A DNA stretch of 64,000 bases from TMP-86 sp046347195 (GTDB lineage: Bacteria > Pseudomonadota > Gammaproteobacteria > Steroidobacterales > Steroidobacteraceae): positions 12,711-76,710 of the forward strand of contig JAXMGQ010000022.1 of the NCBI GenBank assembly GCA_046347195.1, given 5' to 3'. Shown here piece by piece: positions 18,160 through 27,852 of this stretch; position 1 is the first letter of the stretch, and each line of letters starts with the position of its first letter. The position numbers were made by a program, and so were the translations under genes. Under the pieces are notes generated by a model. That model was not told the origin of the DNA, searched no databases, and saw nothing but the letters and a program-made list of their open reading frames with translations.

Positions 18160-19412
18160 TGGCGCGCTGGTACGAGGGTTTCGTCGGCCTGCGCTACCTG
18201 CGCGCCTCGGGCGGTGGGCGCGGGGCGCTGGTCTCGATGATCGCGGGCATCGCGATGGCGGGGCTGGCGGTGGGGGTGGCGGTGCTGGTGATCGTGCTGT
18301 CGGTGATGAACGGCTTCGAGGAGGAACTTCGCAGCCGCATTCTGAGCCTGACGGCGCATGCGACCATCACCGGCCTCGACGGCCACATCGGCGAGTGGCG
18401 GCCGAAGCTCGACCGCGCCGCCGCGCATCCCGGCATCTCCGCGGCGGCACCCTACATCGAGGAGCAGGGCATGCTGGTGGCGGGGTCACGATCCGCCGGC
18501 GTGCTGTTGCGCGGGGTGGTGCCGGCGCGCGAATCGAAGGTGGCGGAGGTGCAGGCGCACCTGCTGTCGGGCTCGCTGTCGGACCTGGTTCCCGGCGCCT
18601 ACCGCCTCATTCTCGGCAAGGCGCTGGCCGATGAGCTGCAGGTGCGCGTGGGGGACCGCGTGGTGCTGATCGTGGCGCGCGGCAACGTGACGCCGGCGGG
18701 GATCCTGCCGCGCATGCGCAGCTTCCGCGTCGCCGGCATCGTGTCCGTGGGCATGTACGAATACGACCACCGCATCGCGATGGCCTCGATGCAGGACGCC
18801 GCACGGCTGCTGCAGATGGGGGAGTCGATCAGCGGCATCCGCCTGAGACTGTCCGATCCCTTCGCCGCCCGCCGGCTGGTGCGGGAGGTGGCGCTGGCGC
18901 TGGGCGGCGGATACGCGGTGGAGGACTGGACCGGCCGGCACGCCAACTTCTTCCGTTCCATCGAGATCACCAAGCGCATCCTGTTCGTGATCCTCTCGCT
19001 CATGGTCGCGGTCGCCGCCTTCAACATCGTCTCGACCATGGTCATGATGGTGAAGGACAAGCGGCGCGACATCGCCATCCTGCGCACCCTCGGGGCCACG
19101 CCCCGCAGCGTCCTGTCCATCTTCATCGTGCAGGGCACGGCGATCGGGCTGATCGGCATCCTCGCGGGCCTCGCCTGCGGCGTGCTGCTGGCGGTGAACC
19201 TGCAATCACTGGTGCACGGGCTGGAGTCGGTGCTGGGCGTGAAGTTCCTCGATGCCAGGGTGTACTTCATGAGCGACCTGCCGGCGCACGTGCAGCCGCG
19301 GGACCTGCTGCGGGTGTGCTCGTTCGCTTTCGCGCTGGCGCTGCTCTCGACCCTGTATCCTGCCTGGGCCGCGGCACGATTGCCGCCGGCGCAGTCATTG
19401 CGCAACGACTGA
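18159..19412 (+). CDS. lolE: Lipoprotein-releasing ABC transporter permease, second paralogue (LolE type)
   Basis: A 417-residue permease with the same layout as its upstream neighbour, including VLVIVLSVMNGFEEELRSRI in the first loop and a C-terminal membrane block starting near FNIVSTMVMMVKDKRRDIAILRTLG. The ATG overlaps the previous stop by one base, so the pair is translated together and probably forms the LolCE heterodimer with LolD. The stop overlaps the next ATG. Confidence 0.85.
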   Translation: MARWYEGFVGLRYLRASGGGRGALVSMIAGIAMAGLAVGVAVLVIVLSVMNGFEEELRSRILSLTAHATITGLDGHIGEWRPKLDRAAAHPGISAAAPYIEEQGMLVAGSRSAGVLLRGVVPARESKVAEVQAHLLSGSLSDLVPGAYRLILGKALADELQVRVGDRVVLIVARGNVTPAGILPRMRSFRVAGIVSVGMYEYDHRIAMASMQDAARLLQMGESISGIRLRLSDPFAARRLVREVALALGGGYAVEDWTGRHANFFRSIEITKRILFVILSLMVAVAAFNIVSTMVMMVKDKRRDIAILRTLGATPRSVLSIFIVQGTAIGLIGILAGLACGVLLAVNLQSLVHGLESVLGVKFLDARVYFMSDLPAHVQPRDLLRVCSFAFALALLSTLYPAWAAARLPPAQSLRND

Positions 19413-20122
19413 TGCACAGGGAAGGAGGAGTGGTGGGCGAGGGCGAGAGGGTACTGGAGGGGCAGGATCTGCACCGCGACTTCGTCCAGGGACAGACGGT
19501 GCTGCCGGTGCTGCGCGGCGCCTCGATCCTGGTCCGCCGGGGCGAACGCATCGCCATCGTCGGTGCGTCGGGCTCGGGCAAGACCACGCTCCTGCAGGTG
19601 CTGGGCGGCCTGGACCTGCCGACGCGCGGCACGGTGAGCATCGCCGGTGAGCGCATGGACCAGTTGAGCGATGCGGCGCGCGGCACGCTGCGCAATCGCG
19701 CGGTGGGTTTCGTCTACCAGTTCCATCACCTGCTGCCGGAGTTCACGGCGCTGGAGAACGTCGCGATGCCGCTGCTGGTGCGCCGCATGGGCGCGCGCGA
19801 GGCACGCGACCGCGCCGGGCAGTTGCTCGGCCGCGTGGGACTGGGGCAACGCCTGACCCACAGGCCCTCGCAACTGTCGGGCGGGGAACGGCAGCGCGCC
19901 GCGGTGGCGCGGGCGCTGGTCACGCAGCCGGCATTGATCCTGGCCGATGAGCCCACCGGCAATCTCGACGGGGCCAACGCGGCGCAGGTGTTCGAGCTGA
20001 TGCTGGAACTCAACCGGGAGTCCGGCACGAGCCTCGTCATCGTCACCCACGACGAGCGGCTCGCCGGCCGCCTCGACCGGGTCCTGACGCTGCGCGAGGG
20101 GATTCTAGTGGAACGCGGCTGA
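19412..20122 (+). CDS. lolD: LolD ATP-binding subunit
   Basis: A 236-residue ABC ATPase with GASGSGKTT Walker A, SGGERQRAAVARAL signature and DEPTGNLDG Walker B. It drives lipoprotein release by LolC/LolE. The frame allows ATG 19412, overlapping lolE. A second option is GTG 19433, which sits five bases after a strong AAGGAG (19422-19427) and would give MGEGERVLEGQDL. I kept the ATG but think the GTG is at least as likely. The end overlaps the convergent DUF2062 gene by 18 bases. Confidence 0.93.
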   Translation: MHREGGVVGEGERVLEGQDLHRDFVQGQTVLPVLRGASILVRRGERIAIVGASGSGKTTLLQVLGGLDLPTRGTVSIAGERMDQLSDAARGTLRNRAVGFVYQFHHLLPEFTALENVAMPLLVRRMGAREARDRAGQLLGRVGLGQRLTHRPSQLSGGERQRAAVARALVTQPALILADEPTGNLDGANAAQVFELMLELNRESGTSLVIVTHDERLAGRLDRVLTLREGILVERG

Positions 20123-20644
20123 TTTGCCGCTTGAGGCATTGCGCCGGCGGCGCAGAAGATAGAAGACGCGGGCGCGCCACGCGCACTGCGCCAGCGCGTA
20201 GCCGAACAGCGCGGCGGCGATGCCCAGCACCACCGCGCCGAGGATCAGCGGCCCCCACAGCGCGTGCAGCTCGGCCGAGAATCCCTTGGTGCGGAACAGG
20301 TTGACCAGCGGCGCGAGGTCCAGGCGCAGGAGCTTCGCCCCCACCCAGATGGATGCCAGGAGCTGCGGCACCCAGGTGAAGGGGTTGCTCACGAAGATGG
20401 TGGCGAACAGGATCGGCAGGTTGAGCCGCAGCCACAGCCCGAGCAGCAGCGTCATCGTGAAATGCAGGAAGGGCGTGGGCGGCAGGAAGGCGATGAACAG
20501 TCCCACCGCAAAGGACTTGGCCACGCTGTGCCGGTTGAACACCCAGCACGCCGGGTCGAGCAGCGTGTGGGCGAAGGGCCGCAGGTACCAGCGCTGCTCG
20601 AGCAGCTGTCGTTGCGGGAGTCGGGTCTTGAGCCAGCGTCGCAT
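20105..20644 (-). CDS. DUF2062 membrane protein
   Basis: A 179-residue inner-membrane protein of the DUF2062 family. It has SVAKSFAVGLFIAFLPPTPFLHF followed by hydrophobic stretches. The family is found with lolD and comEC in gammaproteobacteria, and its function is not known. The start at 20644 (MRRWLKTRLPQR) was chosen over upstream in-frame codons because it fits the family and follows the plausible CATAAT -10. It is convergent with lolD. Confidence 0.8.
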   Translation of the reverse strand: MRRWLKTRLPQRQLLEQRWYLRPFAHTLLDPACWVFNRHSVAKSFAVGLFIAFLPPTPFLHFTMTLLLGLWLRLNLPILFATIFVSNPFTWVPQLLASIWVGAKLLRLDLAPLVNLFRTKGFSAELHALWGPLILGAVVLGIAAALFGYALAQCAWRARVFYLLRRRRNASSGKSAAFH

Positions 20645-20703
20645 TCGGCCGTCGCGTTGAATCGGATGAGCTCGATTATGCCGATTTCGGATCGAGGTGA
20701 CAC

Positions 20704-22950
20704 TTGCGCAGGGACGCGCTTGCCTTTCTGGCCGGCATAACTGCGATTCAGTTCGCACCGGCCTTGCCGGGCGGGGCCGGCTGGTGGGCCCTTGCGCTGC
20801 CCCCTTGCGCGTGGCTCACCTGGCGAAGCCGTTTTCGCTTCATCCTGTTCGCGCTACTGGGTCTCATTTACGCCGCGGCGCGGGCGCAGCAGGACCTGCG
20901 TCACATCCTGCCGGCATCGCTCGAACCCTTGCCGGTCATCGCCCGGGTGCAGGTCGACTCGCTGGTGCAATGGCAGGGTCCCCAGGCGCGTTTCGATGCG
21001 CGCGTGCTCGGCATCGATGCGGACGTGGCCGTGCGGCGGGTGCGGCTGAGCTGGATGTTCGCACCGCGCCGGCTGGCGGCCGGGCAGCGCTGGGAGCTGC
21101 CCCTGACGTTGAAGCGGCCTCGCGGCTGGCGCAATCCGGGGGCGGCCGACACGGAACGGTTGTACCTGCACGCCGGCATCGACGCACTCGCCCAGGTGGG
21201 CGACCGGCAACCGGCGCGGCTGCTCGGGGAGGCCAGCGGCGATGCGATGCTGCTGTGGCTGCGCGAGCGAATCTCCGCCGGGCTTCGCCGGGAAGCCGCC
21301 GGCAGTCCCTCCTCGGGCGTGCTCACCGGGCTTGCGGTGGGCGACACCCGCGACGTGACGCCCGAACTGTGGGCCCTGTTCCGCGCGCTGGGCATCACGC
21401 ACCTGATGGCCATCTCCGGTTCCCACGTCGGATTGTTCGGTCTGCTGGCCGCGGCTCTCGTGCGCAGGCTCTGGCCCCTGGTGCGTCCACGGCACGGGCA
21501 GTCCGGCGTGCAGGCACCTTGCGCAGTGGCGGCATCGCTTGCGTCCCTGGGCTACGCACTGCTCGCCGGCTTCGCGGTCCCGAGCCAGCGCACCGCCGCG
21601 ATGATCGCCCTGGGTGGCGCTGCGCGGCTGCGCGGCCGATGGCTCGCGCCCTCGCACCTGCTGGCGCTGGCGCTGATGCTCGTGCTGCTGATCGACCCGG
21701 CGGCGGCGGTGGAGCCGGGGTTCTGGCTGTCCTTCGCGACGGTGGCGTGGATCCTGGCAAGTGCCCCGGGCGCGGGTTGGCGTGCGGCCCTCGGCCTGCA
21801 GTTCGGCGTCTCGCTGCTGGTGCTGCCGTTGACCCTGTTCGCCTTCGGGCAGGCATCGCTCATCGCCCCCTTCGTGAATCTCATCGCGGTGCCGCTCACC
21901 GGCTTCGTGCTCGTACCGGCCACCTTGCTCGCCGCGGCGCTGCTGTTCTGCGCACCGGCCCTGTCCCACTGGCTCACCGCGCAGCTGGCCGCCTCGCTCG
22001 ATGCCTGCTGGCCCGTGCTGACGAAACTCGCGGCGTGGCCCATCGCGCAGTACCTCGTGCCTTCGCTCCCCCTGCCGCTCGCCGCGGCCGCGATCGGCGG
22101 GGCTGCGCTGCTGACGCTGTCGCCGGCATGGCCCTGGCGGGTGATCGGCGCGAGCGCCGTGCTCTCGGCCTGCTCGTGGCGCGCGCCGGCGCCTCCCGCC
22201 GGCGGCTTCGAGTTCACGCTGCTCGATGCCGGTGATGCGACGCTGGCCGTGGTGCTCGCGCCGCGCACGACGCTGGTCTACTACGCGGGTTCAGGAAGCG
22301 CGTTCGGCGCCGACGTGGGCGCCTCGGTCCTGCTGCCGTTCCTGCGCACGCGGGGCAGGGCGCAAATCGACCTGCTCATCATCTCCCGCGCGGACAGCGC
22401 GCATGCCGTCGGCCTGGAGTCGGTGCTTCGCGAGTTGCCGGTGCTGCAGATCCTCGGCGGGGGTGATCCGCAAGCTCCCTGTCTCGCGGGCCAGCGCTTC
22501 GACCGCGATGGCTTGAGAATCCGGGTGCTGGCGCCCGTCACGGGCGAGGACCCCGGCCCCGATGCGTCGTGCGTGGTTCGACTCGAGGGCGCCGCGGGTA
22601 GCGTGCTGCTCACGGGAGAGATCACGCACCGCGCCGAGGCCGGGCTGCTCGAGCGCGGCATGCCGCTGGCGGCCGACGTGGTCCTCGTGCCGGCGCGGGG
22701 CTCGCACCATGCCTCCTCCTTGCCCTTCCTGACGGCCACGAGGCCTCGCTGGGCGCTGGTCGCTGCCGCGCACCTGAACCGCTTCGGCTATCCGCGCCCC
22801 GAGGTGCTCGCCCGCTGGCAAGCCCTGGGCGCGCAGGTTCGTCAAGTGTCGCTGGAAGGCGCCATCACGCTGCGGGTGCCGGCCCGCGGGCCCATCGAGG
22901 CACCGCCCGGCGAGCGGATCCGGCGGCGCGGATTCTGGTCCGCGACATGA
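20704..22950 (+). CDS. comEC: ComEC/Rec2 DNA uptake channel
   Basis: A 748-residue inner-membrane protein needed in competent bacteria to move single-stranded DNA into the cytoplasm. It has an N-terminal membrane region, the ComEC competence domain with GLAVGDTRDVTPELWALFRALGITHLMAISGSH, a long block of membrane helices and a C-terminal metallo-beta-lactamase-like domain (VLVPARGSHHASS). The start is TTG at 20704. The natural transformation ability of this organism cannot be told from one gene. It sits in the Pseudomonas-type order comEC-exbB-exbD-(msbA)-lpxK. Confidence 0.93.
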   Translation: MRRDALAFLAGITAIQFAPALPGGAGWWALALPPCAWLTWRSRFRFILFALLGLIYAAARAQQDLRHILPASLEPLPVIARVQVDSLVQWQGPQARFDARVLGIDADVAVRRVRLSWMFAPRRLAAGQRWELPLTLKRPRGWRNPGAADTERLYLHAGIDALAQVGDRQPARLLGEASGDAMLLWLRERISAGLRREAAGSPSSGVLTGLAVGDTRDVTPELWALFRALGITHLMAISGSHVGLFGLLAAALVRRLWPLVRPRHGQSGVQAPCAVAASLASLGYALLAGFAVPSQRTAAMIALGGAARLRGRWLAPSHLLALALMLVLLIDPAAAVEPGFWLSFATVAWILASAPGAGWRAALGLQFGVSLLVLPLTLFAFGQASLIAPFVNLIAVPLTGFVLVPATLLAAALLFCAPALSHWLTAQLAASLDACWPVLTKLAAWPIAQYLVPSLPLPLAAAAIGGAALLTLSPAWPWRVIGASAVLSACSWRAPAPPAGGFEFTLLDAGDATLAVVLAPRTTLVYYAGSGSAFGADVGASVLLPFLRTRGRAQIDLLIISRADSAHAVGLESVLRELPVLQILGGGDPQAPCLAGQRFDRDGLRIRVLAPVTGEDPGPDASCVVRLEGAAGSVLLTGEITHRAEAGLLERGMPLAADVVLVPARGSHHASSLPFLTATRPRWALVAAAHLNRFGYPRPEVLARWQALGAQVRQVSLEGAITLRVPARGPIEAPPGERIRRRGFWSAT

Positions 22951-23024
22951 GTGGCGGACACAGGTGAAAGCGGCTCTAGTATCATGCCCGCTTTCATTCG
23001 AACGACTGGCGAGACGAGGCTTCA

Positions 23025-23660
23025 ATGTGGGAGATCATCCGGGCAGGCGGCGGCTTCATGTGGCCGATCATCCTGTGCTCCGTCGCGGCCGTGGCCATCA
23101 TCCTGGAGCGGCTGTGGACCCTGCAGAGCAATCGCGTCATCCCGGCGGATCTCACCGAGAAGGTCTGGAAATGGGTCGAGGCTGACCAGCTCAACGACAA
23201 GCTGATCCAGGCCATCGAGCGCAATTCCCCGCTGGGCAAGCTCCTGGCCATCGGCCTGAACAACCGGCACCGTCCGCGGCACATCCTCATGGAGCGGCTG
23301 GAGGACAGCGGCCGGCACGTCGTGCAGGAACTGGAGCGCTTCCTCAACACCCTCGGCACCATCGCCGCGGTCACCCCGCTCATGGGCCTGCTCGGCACGG
23401 TCACCGGCATCATCCACGCCTTCAATGCCATCACCCAGCATGGCATCGGCGATCCGCGCGTGCTCTCCGGAGGCATCGGCGAGGCGCTGATCTGCACGGC
23501 CGCCGGACTCACCGTGGCCATCCCCTCGCTCATCGCCTACCGCTTCCTGCGCGGCAAGGTGGAGCGCCTGGTGGTGCAGATGGAAAAGGAAGCGATGAAG
23601 CTGGTCGATGCACTGGATGACCAGGACCAGCTCAGGCAGCCGCGGAGCGTCGAGGCATGA
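23025..23660 (+). CDS. exbB: ExbB/TolQ-family proton channel
   Basis: A 211-residue inner-membrane protein of the MotA/TolQ/ExbB family with three helices: near residues 10-27, and a pair in GTIAAVTPLMGLLGTVTGII and ALICTAAGLTVAIPSLIAY. It forms a proton channel with ExbD, energising an unidentified partner (TonB- or Tol-like). This pair lies in the comEC-lpxK cluster of gammaproteobacteria rather than beside tonB. An ATG with GAGG spacing is the start. exbD follows with a four-base overlap. Confidence 0.9.
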   Translation: MWEIIRAGGGFMWPIILCSVAAVAIILERLWTLQSNRVIPADLTEKVWKWVEADQLNDKLIQAIERNSPLGKLLAIGLNNRHRPRHILMERLEDSGRHVVQELERFLNTLGTIAAVTPLMGLLGTVTGIIHAFNAITQHGIGDPRVLSGGIGEALICTAAGLTVAIPSLIAYRFLRGKVERLVVQMEKEAMKLVDALDDQDQLRQPRSVEA

Positions 23661-24079
23661 ACCTGCGCAAGCAGAACCGCGACGAGCCGGAGATCAACCT
23701 GATCAACATGATCGACGTGCTGCTGGTGCTGCTCATCTTCTTCATGGTCTCGAGCACCTTCCAGCAGGAGGGCCGCATGATCGTTCGCCTGCCGCAGGCG
23801 AACGAGGCGCCGCTGAACACCCCGCAGCCGCCGCCGTTGACGCTCACCGTGACGGCCGAAGGCTCGTACCGCGTCAATGACAAGAGCCTCATCAACAACG
23901 GCGCGGACACGCTGCGCGCGGCCTTGCTGAAGGAGGCGGGCAGTGCTCGCGGCCCCTTGACCATCCGGGCCGATGGCCGCGCCTCGCATCAGTCCGTCGT
24001 CACCGCCATGGACGTGGCGGGGCGGCTGGGCTTCACGCAGATGAACATCGCCACGGTGCAGCCGGAGGCCTCGCCTTGA
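23657..24079 (+). CDS. exbD: ExbD/TolR-family biopolymer transport protein
   Basis: A 140-residue protein with one N-terminal helix containing the channel aspartate (NLINMIDVLLVLLIFFMV) and a periplasmic domain ending in VATVQPEASP. It works with the preceding ExbB as proton-driven energy transducer. The ATG overlaps the exbB stop. msbA begins at the exbD stop. Confidence 0.9.
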   Translation: MNLRKQNRDEPEINLINMIDVLLVLLIFFMVSSTFQQEGRMIVRLPQANEAPLNTPQPPPLTLTVTAEGSYRVNDKSLINNGADTLRAALLKEAGSARGPLTIRADGRASHQSVVTAMDVAGRLGFTQMNIATVQPEASP

Positions 24080-25844
24080 GCGCGGTGCCGGTGGGGGCAC
24101 CGGCGCCGTTGCGAGAGGACGACGCCTGGGCCATCTACCGGCGGCTGCTCGGCTACGCAAGGCCCTACCTGCGGCAGTTCGCCATCGGTGCCTGCGGCAT
24201 GCTGCTGTTCGCGGCCACCGAGTCCGCGATCGCCTGGTTCGTGCAGTCCTTCCTGAAAGGCGCGTTCGTCCACCCGGATCCGCGCATCGTCTGGGCGATA
24301 CCGGGCGGTGCCATCGTGCTGTTCATCTTCCGCGGCATCGGCGACTACGTCGCCAACTACTATCCCGGTTGGGTGGGCCGGCAGGTGGTGAAGCGCCTGC
24401 GCCAGGACGTGTTCGCGCACTATCTGCGGCTGCCCGTGGCCTATCTCGACACGCAGCAGTCGGGGCACCTGCTCTCCAGGCTCACCTACAACATCGAGCT
24501 GGTCGCAGCCGCCGCCACCAACGCCGCCATCTCGATGATCCGCGATACGCTCACCATCGTCGGGCTCCTGGTCACCATCTTCGTCATGAACTGGCGGCTC
24601 GCGGCCTTCAGCCTGCTGGCCGCGCCGCTGATCGCCTGGCTCATGCAGGTGGCGAACCGCTCCTTCCGCCGCTACAGCGCGCGCATCCAGGCCTCCATGG
24701 GCGAGGTGACGCGCGTGGCCAAGGAATCCATCGACGCGCAGCGGCTGATCAAGATCTTCAACGCCGAGGAGCATCAGTCGCAGCATTTCCTCGAGGTGAA
24801 CGAGCGCAACCGCTTCCAGAACATGAAGCTGGTGCGGGCGCAGTCGATCAGCAACCCCATCGTGCAGCTCATCGCCGCCACGGGCTTGCCAGCGTGCTGT
24901 ACGTGGCCATCCGCCAGGTGTTCGCGCACGACATGCGGGTGGATGAGTTCATGGGCTTCCTCACCGCGCTGATGCTCATCACCTCGCCCTTGCGTCGCCT
25001 GGTGAACGTCGCGGGTCCCCTGCAACAGGGAATCGCGGCGGGGCAGAGCGTGTTCGAGCTGCTCGATCACCCCACCGAAGGCGAGGGCGGCCCGCGCCCC
25101 ATCGCGCGCGCGCGCGGCGAGCTCGAGTTCCGCGACGTGAGCTTCTCCTACGCCACGGCCAAGGGCCCGGCGCTGTCGCAGGTGAGTTTTCGCGTGGCGG
25201 CCGGGCAGACGGTGGCCATCGTCGGCGCCTCGGGGAGCGGCAAGTCGACGCTGGTGAGCCTGGTGCCGCGTTTCTACGATGTGGCGGGCGGCGCCATCCT
25301 GCTCGATGGCGTGGACGTGCGTGAGTACCGCCTGCACGACCTGCGCGAGCAGATCAGCATGGTCAGCCAGGAAGTGGTGCTGTTCCACGACACCATCCGC
25401 AACAACATCACCTTCAACGCGCCCGAGCGCAGCTCGGCGCAGGTCGAGGCGGCCGCCCGTGCCGCCAACGTGCTGGAATTCGCGGTGGACCTGCCGCAGG
25501 GGCTCGACACCGTGCTCACCGATCGCGGCCAGAACCTCTCCGGCGGCCAGCGCCAGCGCATCTCCATCGCCCGCGCGCTGCTCAAGGATGCGCCCGTGCT
25601 GGTGCTGGACGAGGCCACCGCCGCGCTCGACAACGAGTCCGAGCGACGCGTGCAGCAGGAGCTCGCCGTGCTGATGCGCGGCCGCACCACGCTGGTCATC
25701 GCCCACCGGCTCTCCACCGTCGAGAATGCCGACCGCATCATCGTGCTCGACCAGGGCCGCATCGTGGAGTCGGGCACGCACCGGGAGCTGCTGGCCCAGG
25801 GCGGCGTGTACGCCGCCCTGCACGGCATGCATTTCAACGTCTGA
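24076..25844 (+). pseudogene. msbA: Lipid A export ABC transporter MsbA, one frameshift
   Basis: An about 590-residue ABC transporter that flips lipid A-core across the inner membrane. The N-terminal half (membrane region, to about 24887) and the C-terminal half (GASGSGKSTLVSLVPRFYD Walker A; LSGGQRQRISIARALL signature; DEATAALD Walker B) lie in different frames. Near 24887, ttg-gcc has become ttgcc: restoring one G gives ATGLASVLYVAI in one frame. The start GTG/TTG-type codon at 24076 overlaps the exbD stop. lpxK follows, as usual. Its essential role supports an error over real loss. Confidence 0.88.
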
Positions 25845-25859
25845 TGAGGTAGCGCGCCG

Positions 25860-26858
25860 GTGTCGGCACAAGCCTGGGTCAACCGCCTCTGGTACCAGAG
25901 ACGCTACCCGCCCCTGTGGGCCGTACCGGCCTCGCTTCTGTTCGGTGCGCTGGTGGCCCTGCGGCGCGCACTCTACCGGCGCGGGTGGCTGCGCCAGGTG
26001 CGGCTCGCGCGCCCCGTCATCGTGGTGGGGAACCTGAGTGTCGGCGGCACGGGCAAGACCCCGCTGGTGTGCTGGCTCTCGGGACAGCTGCGCATGCGCG
26101 GCCTGTCGCCGGGCATCGTCACGCGCGGCCATGGCGGCTCGGAGCGCGCACCCCAGCTCATCAGTGTGGATGGGGACCCATCCGAGCACGGCGATGAGCC
26201 GGTGATGATGGTGCGGCGGACCGGTCGTCCGGTGGCCGTCGGCCGGGACCGCCCGGCCGCCGCGCAACTGCTGATCGATGCCGGCTGCGATGTGATCCTG
26301 AGTGATGATGGCCTGCAGCACTATGCCCTGGCACGGGACTGCGAGGTCATCGTCGTGGATGGCGATCGCCGCTTCGGCAATGGCTGGGTGCTGCCCGCCG
26401 GGCCGCTGCGGGAGCCGAAGTCCCGGCTCGCGGGCGCCGATGCCGTGGTGGTGAACGGCGGTGGCGGACTGCTGCCCGGTGCGCTCGCCATGAAGCTCGA
26501 TGGCGATCGCGCGGTGGCGATGCTCGATGGACGCTCCCGCTCGCTGAGCGAGTTCACGGGCTCCGCCGTGCACGCCATCGCCGGCATCGGCAATCCCGAG
26601 CGCTTCTTCAACATGCTGCGGGCCCACGGCGTGCAGGTCCTGGGCCGCGCGCTGGATGATCATGCCGTGCTGACCGCCGAGATGATCCGCTTCGGGGATG
26701 AGCAGCCGGTGTTGATGACCGAGAAGGATGCCGTCAAGTGCGCGGGCCTGGTCGATGAGCGGCACTACTACGTTCCGGTGGCCGCGCAGTTCACGCCGGC
26801 CGATGCCGCCTCGCTCCTCGCCACGGTGGAGAGGGCGCTCGGGCGGGCGGCGGCGTAG
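25860..26858 (+). CDS. lpxK: Tetraacyldisaccharide 4'-kinase LpxK
   Basis: A 332-residue kinase that adds the 4'-phosphate to the lipid A disaccharide. The P-loop is in GNLSVGGTGKTPLVCWL near residues 57-73, and the LSDDGLQHYALARDCEVIVVD segment is diagnostic. The GTG start is 16 bases after msbA. Membrane-associated at the cytoplasmic face. The following Trm112-like gene and kdsB complete the lipid A/KDO group. Confidence 0.94.
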   Translation: MSAQAWVNRLWYQRRYPPLWAVPASLLFGALVALRRALYRRGWLRQVRLARPVIVVGNLSVGGTGKTPLVCWLSGQLRMRGLSPGIVTRGHGGSERAPQLISVDGDPSEHGDEPVMMVRRTGRPVAVGRDRPAAAQLLIDAGCDVILSDDGLQHYALARDCEVIVVDGDRRFGNGWVLPAGPLREPKSRLAGADAVVVNGGGGLLPGALAMKLDGDRAVAMLDGRSRSLSEFTGSAVHAIAGIGNPERFFNMLRAHGVQVLGRALDDHAVLTAEMIRFGDEQPVLMTEKDAVKCAGLVDERHYYVPVAAQFTPADAASLLATVERALGRAAA

Positions 26859-26867
26859 AATGGCGGC

Positions 26868-27062
26868 ATGGACAAACACCTGCTGGACCTCTTGGTCTGC
26901 CCCGTGTGCAAGGGGCCGCTGCGACTGGTCTCCGCCGGCGGCGGCACGGAACTGCTGTGCCGTGCGGACCGGCTGGCCTATGCCATCCGCGACGACATTC
27001 CGGTGATGCTGCCGGACGAGGCCCGCACCCTCGCCGGCGATGACCCGCTGCTGCAACGCTGA
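26868..27062 (+). CDS. ycaR: Trm112-like zinc-ribbon protein (YcaR family)
   Basis: A 64-residue protein with LLVCPVCKGPLRL, a first cysteine pair, and a third cysteine in ELLCRADRLAYAIRDDIPVML. The family sits between lpxK and kdsB in many gammaproteobacteria. It has no established enzymatic role; in other organisms Trm112 activates methyltransferases. The usual second CxxC pair is reduced to a single cysteine here. Its end overlaps kdsB by 23 bases. Confidence 0.85.
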   Translation: MDKHLLDLLVCPVCKGPLRLVSAGGGTELLCRADRLAYAIRDDIPVMLPDEARTLAGDDPLLQR

Positions 27063-27852
27063 GGACCGGCCCATCGCTTGCGAGGACTTCGCGGTCATCA
27101 TCCCGGCGCGCCATGCCTCGGTGAGGCTGCCGGGCAAGCCGCTCGCCGACATCCACGGCCGGCCCATGATCCAGTGGGTCTGGGAGCGCGCCTGTGCGAG
27201 CGGCGCCTCCAGCGTCATCATCGCCACCGACGATGCGCGCGTGCGCGATGCCTGCGCCGCCTTCGGCGCGCAGGTCGAGATGACCGGCACGCACCATCCG
27301 TCGGGCACCGACCGCCTGGCTGAAGTGGCCCATCGCCGGGGCTTCGCGGCGGATGCGATCCTCGTCAATGTCCAGGGCGATGAACCGCTGGTGCCGCCCG
27401 AGGCCATCCGCTCGCTGGCGGCCGCCTTGCGCCAGCACCCCGGGTGCGCCATCGCAACCCCGGTGACGCGCATCGAGTCGCTCGGCCAGTGGCTGGATCC
27501 GAACTGCGTGAAGGCGGTGCGCGCGCTCGATGGCCGAGCGTTGTATTTCAGCCGCGCGCCGATCCCGTGGCCGCGGGACACCCCGCCGCCGGATGAGGCC
27601 GGCATCGCGGGAGCCTTGCGTCACATCGGGATGTACGCGTATCGCGCCGACAGTCTCGCCCGGTTTGCGAGCCTTGCGCCCACCGCACTCGAACAGCGCG
27701 AGAGGCTCGAGCAGCTTCGTGCGCTCGAGCATGGCATGGCCATCCACCTGATGATGCTCGAGCGCGCCCCTCCCGCGGGCGTGGATACCCCGGAGGACCT
27801 GCAGGCGGTGCGGGCGCTGCTCGCGGAGAGGGCGCGTCCGGCTACAGGGTGA
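27040..27852 (+). CDS. kdsB: 3-deoxy-manno-octulosonate cytidylyltransferase (CMP-KDO synthetase)
   Basis: A 270-residue nucleotidyltransferase that activates KDO with CTP for lipopolysaccharide core synthesis. The N-terminal AVIIPARHASVRLPGKPL and the VQGDEPL motif are diagnostic. The first in-frame ATG (27040) lies inside the previous gene; no later ATG or GTG occurs before the conserved IPAR, so the 23-base overlap is probably real and translation coupled. The 3' end overlaps the convergent quinone oxidoreductase gene by 11 bases. Confidence 0.94.
   Translation: MTRCCNAEDRPIACEDFAVIIPARHASVRLPGKPLADIHGRPMIQWVWERACASGASSVIIATDDARVRDACAAFGAQVEMTGTHHPSGTDRLAEVAHRRGFAADAILVNVQGDEPLVPPEAIRSLAAALRQHPGCAIATPVTRIESLGQWLDPNCVKAVRALDGRALYFSRAPIPWPRDTPPPDEAGIAGALRHIGMYAYRADSLARFASLAPTALEQRERLEQLRALEHGMAIHLMMLERAPPAGVDTPEDLQAVRALLAERARPATG

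Noticed and set aside
24774..27605. 943-codon open frame antisense to msbA, lpxK and kdsB
   Set aside because: It covers three real genes and has no domain.
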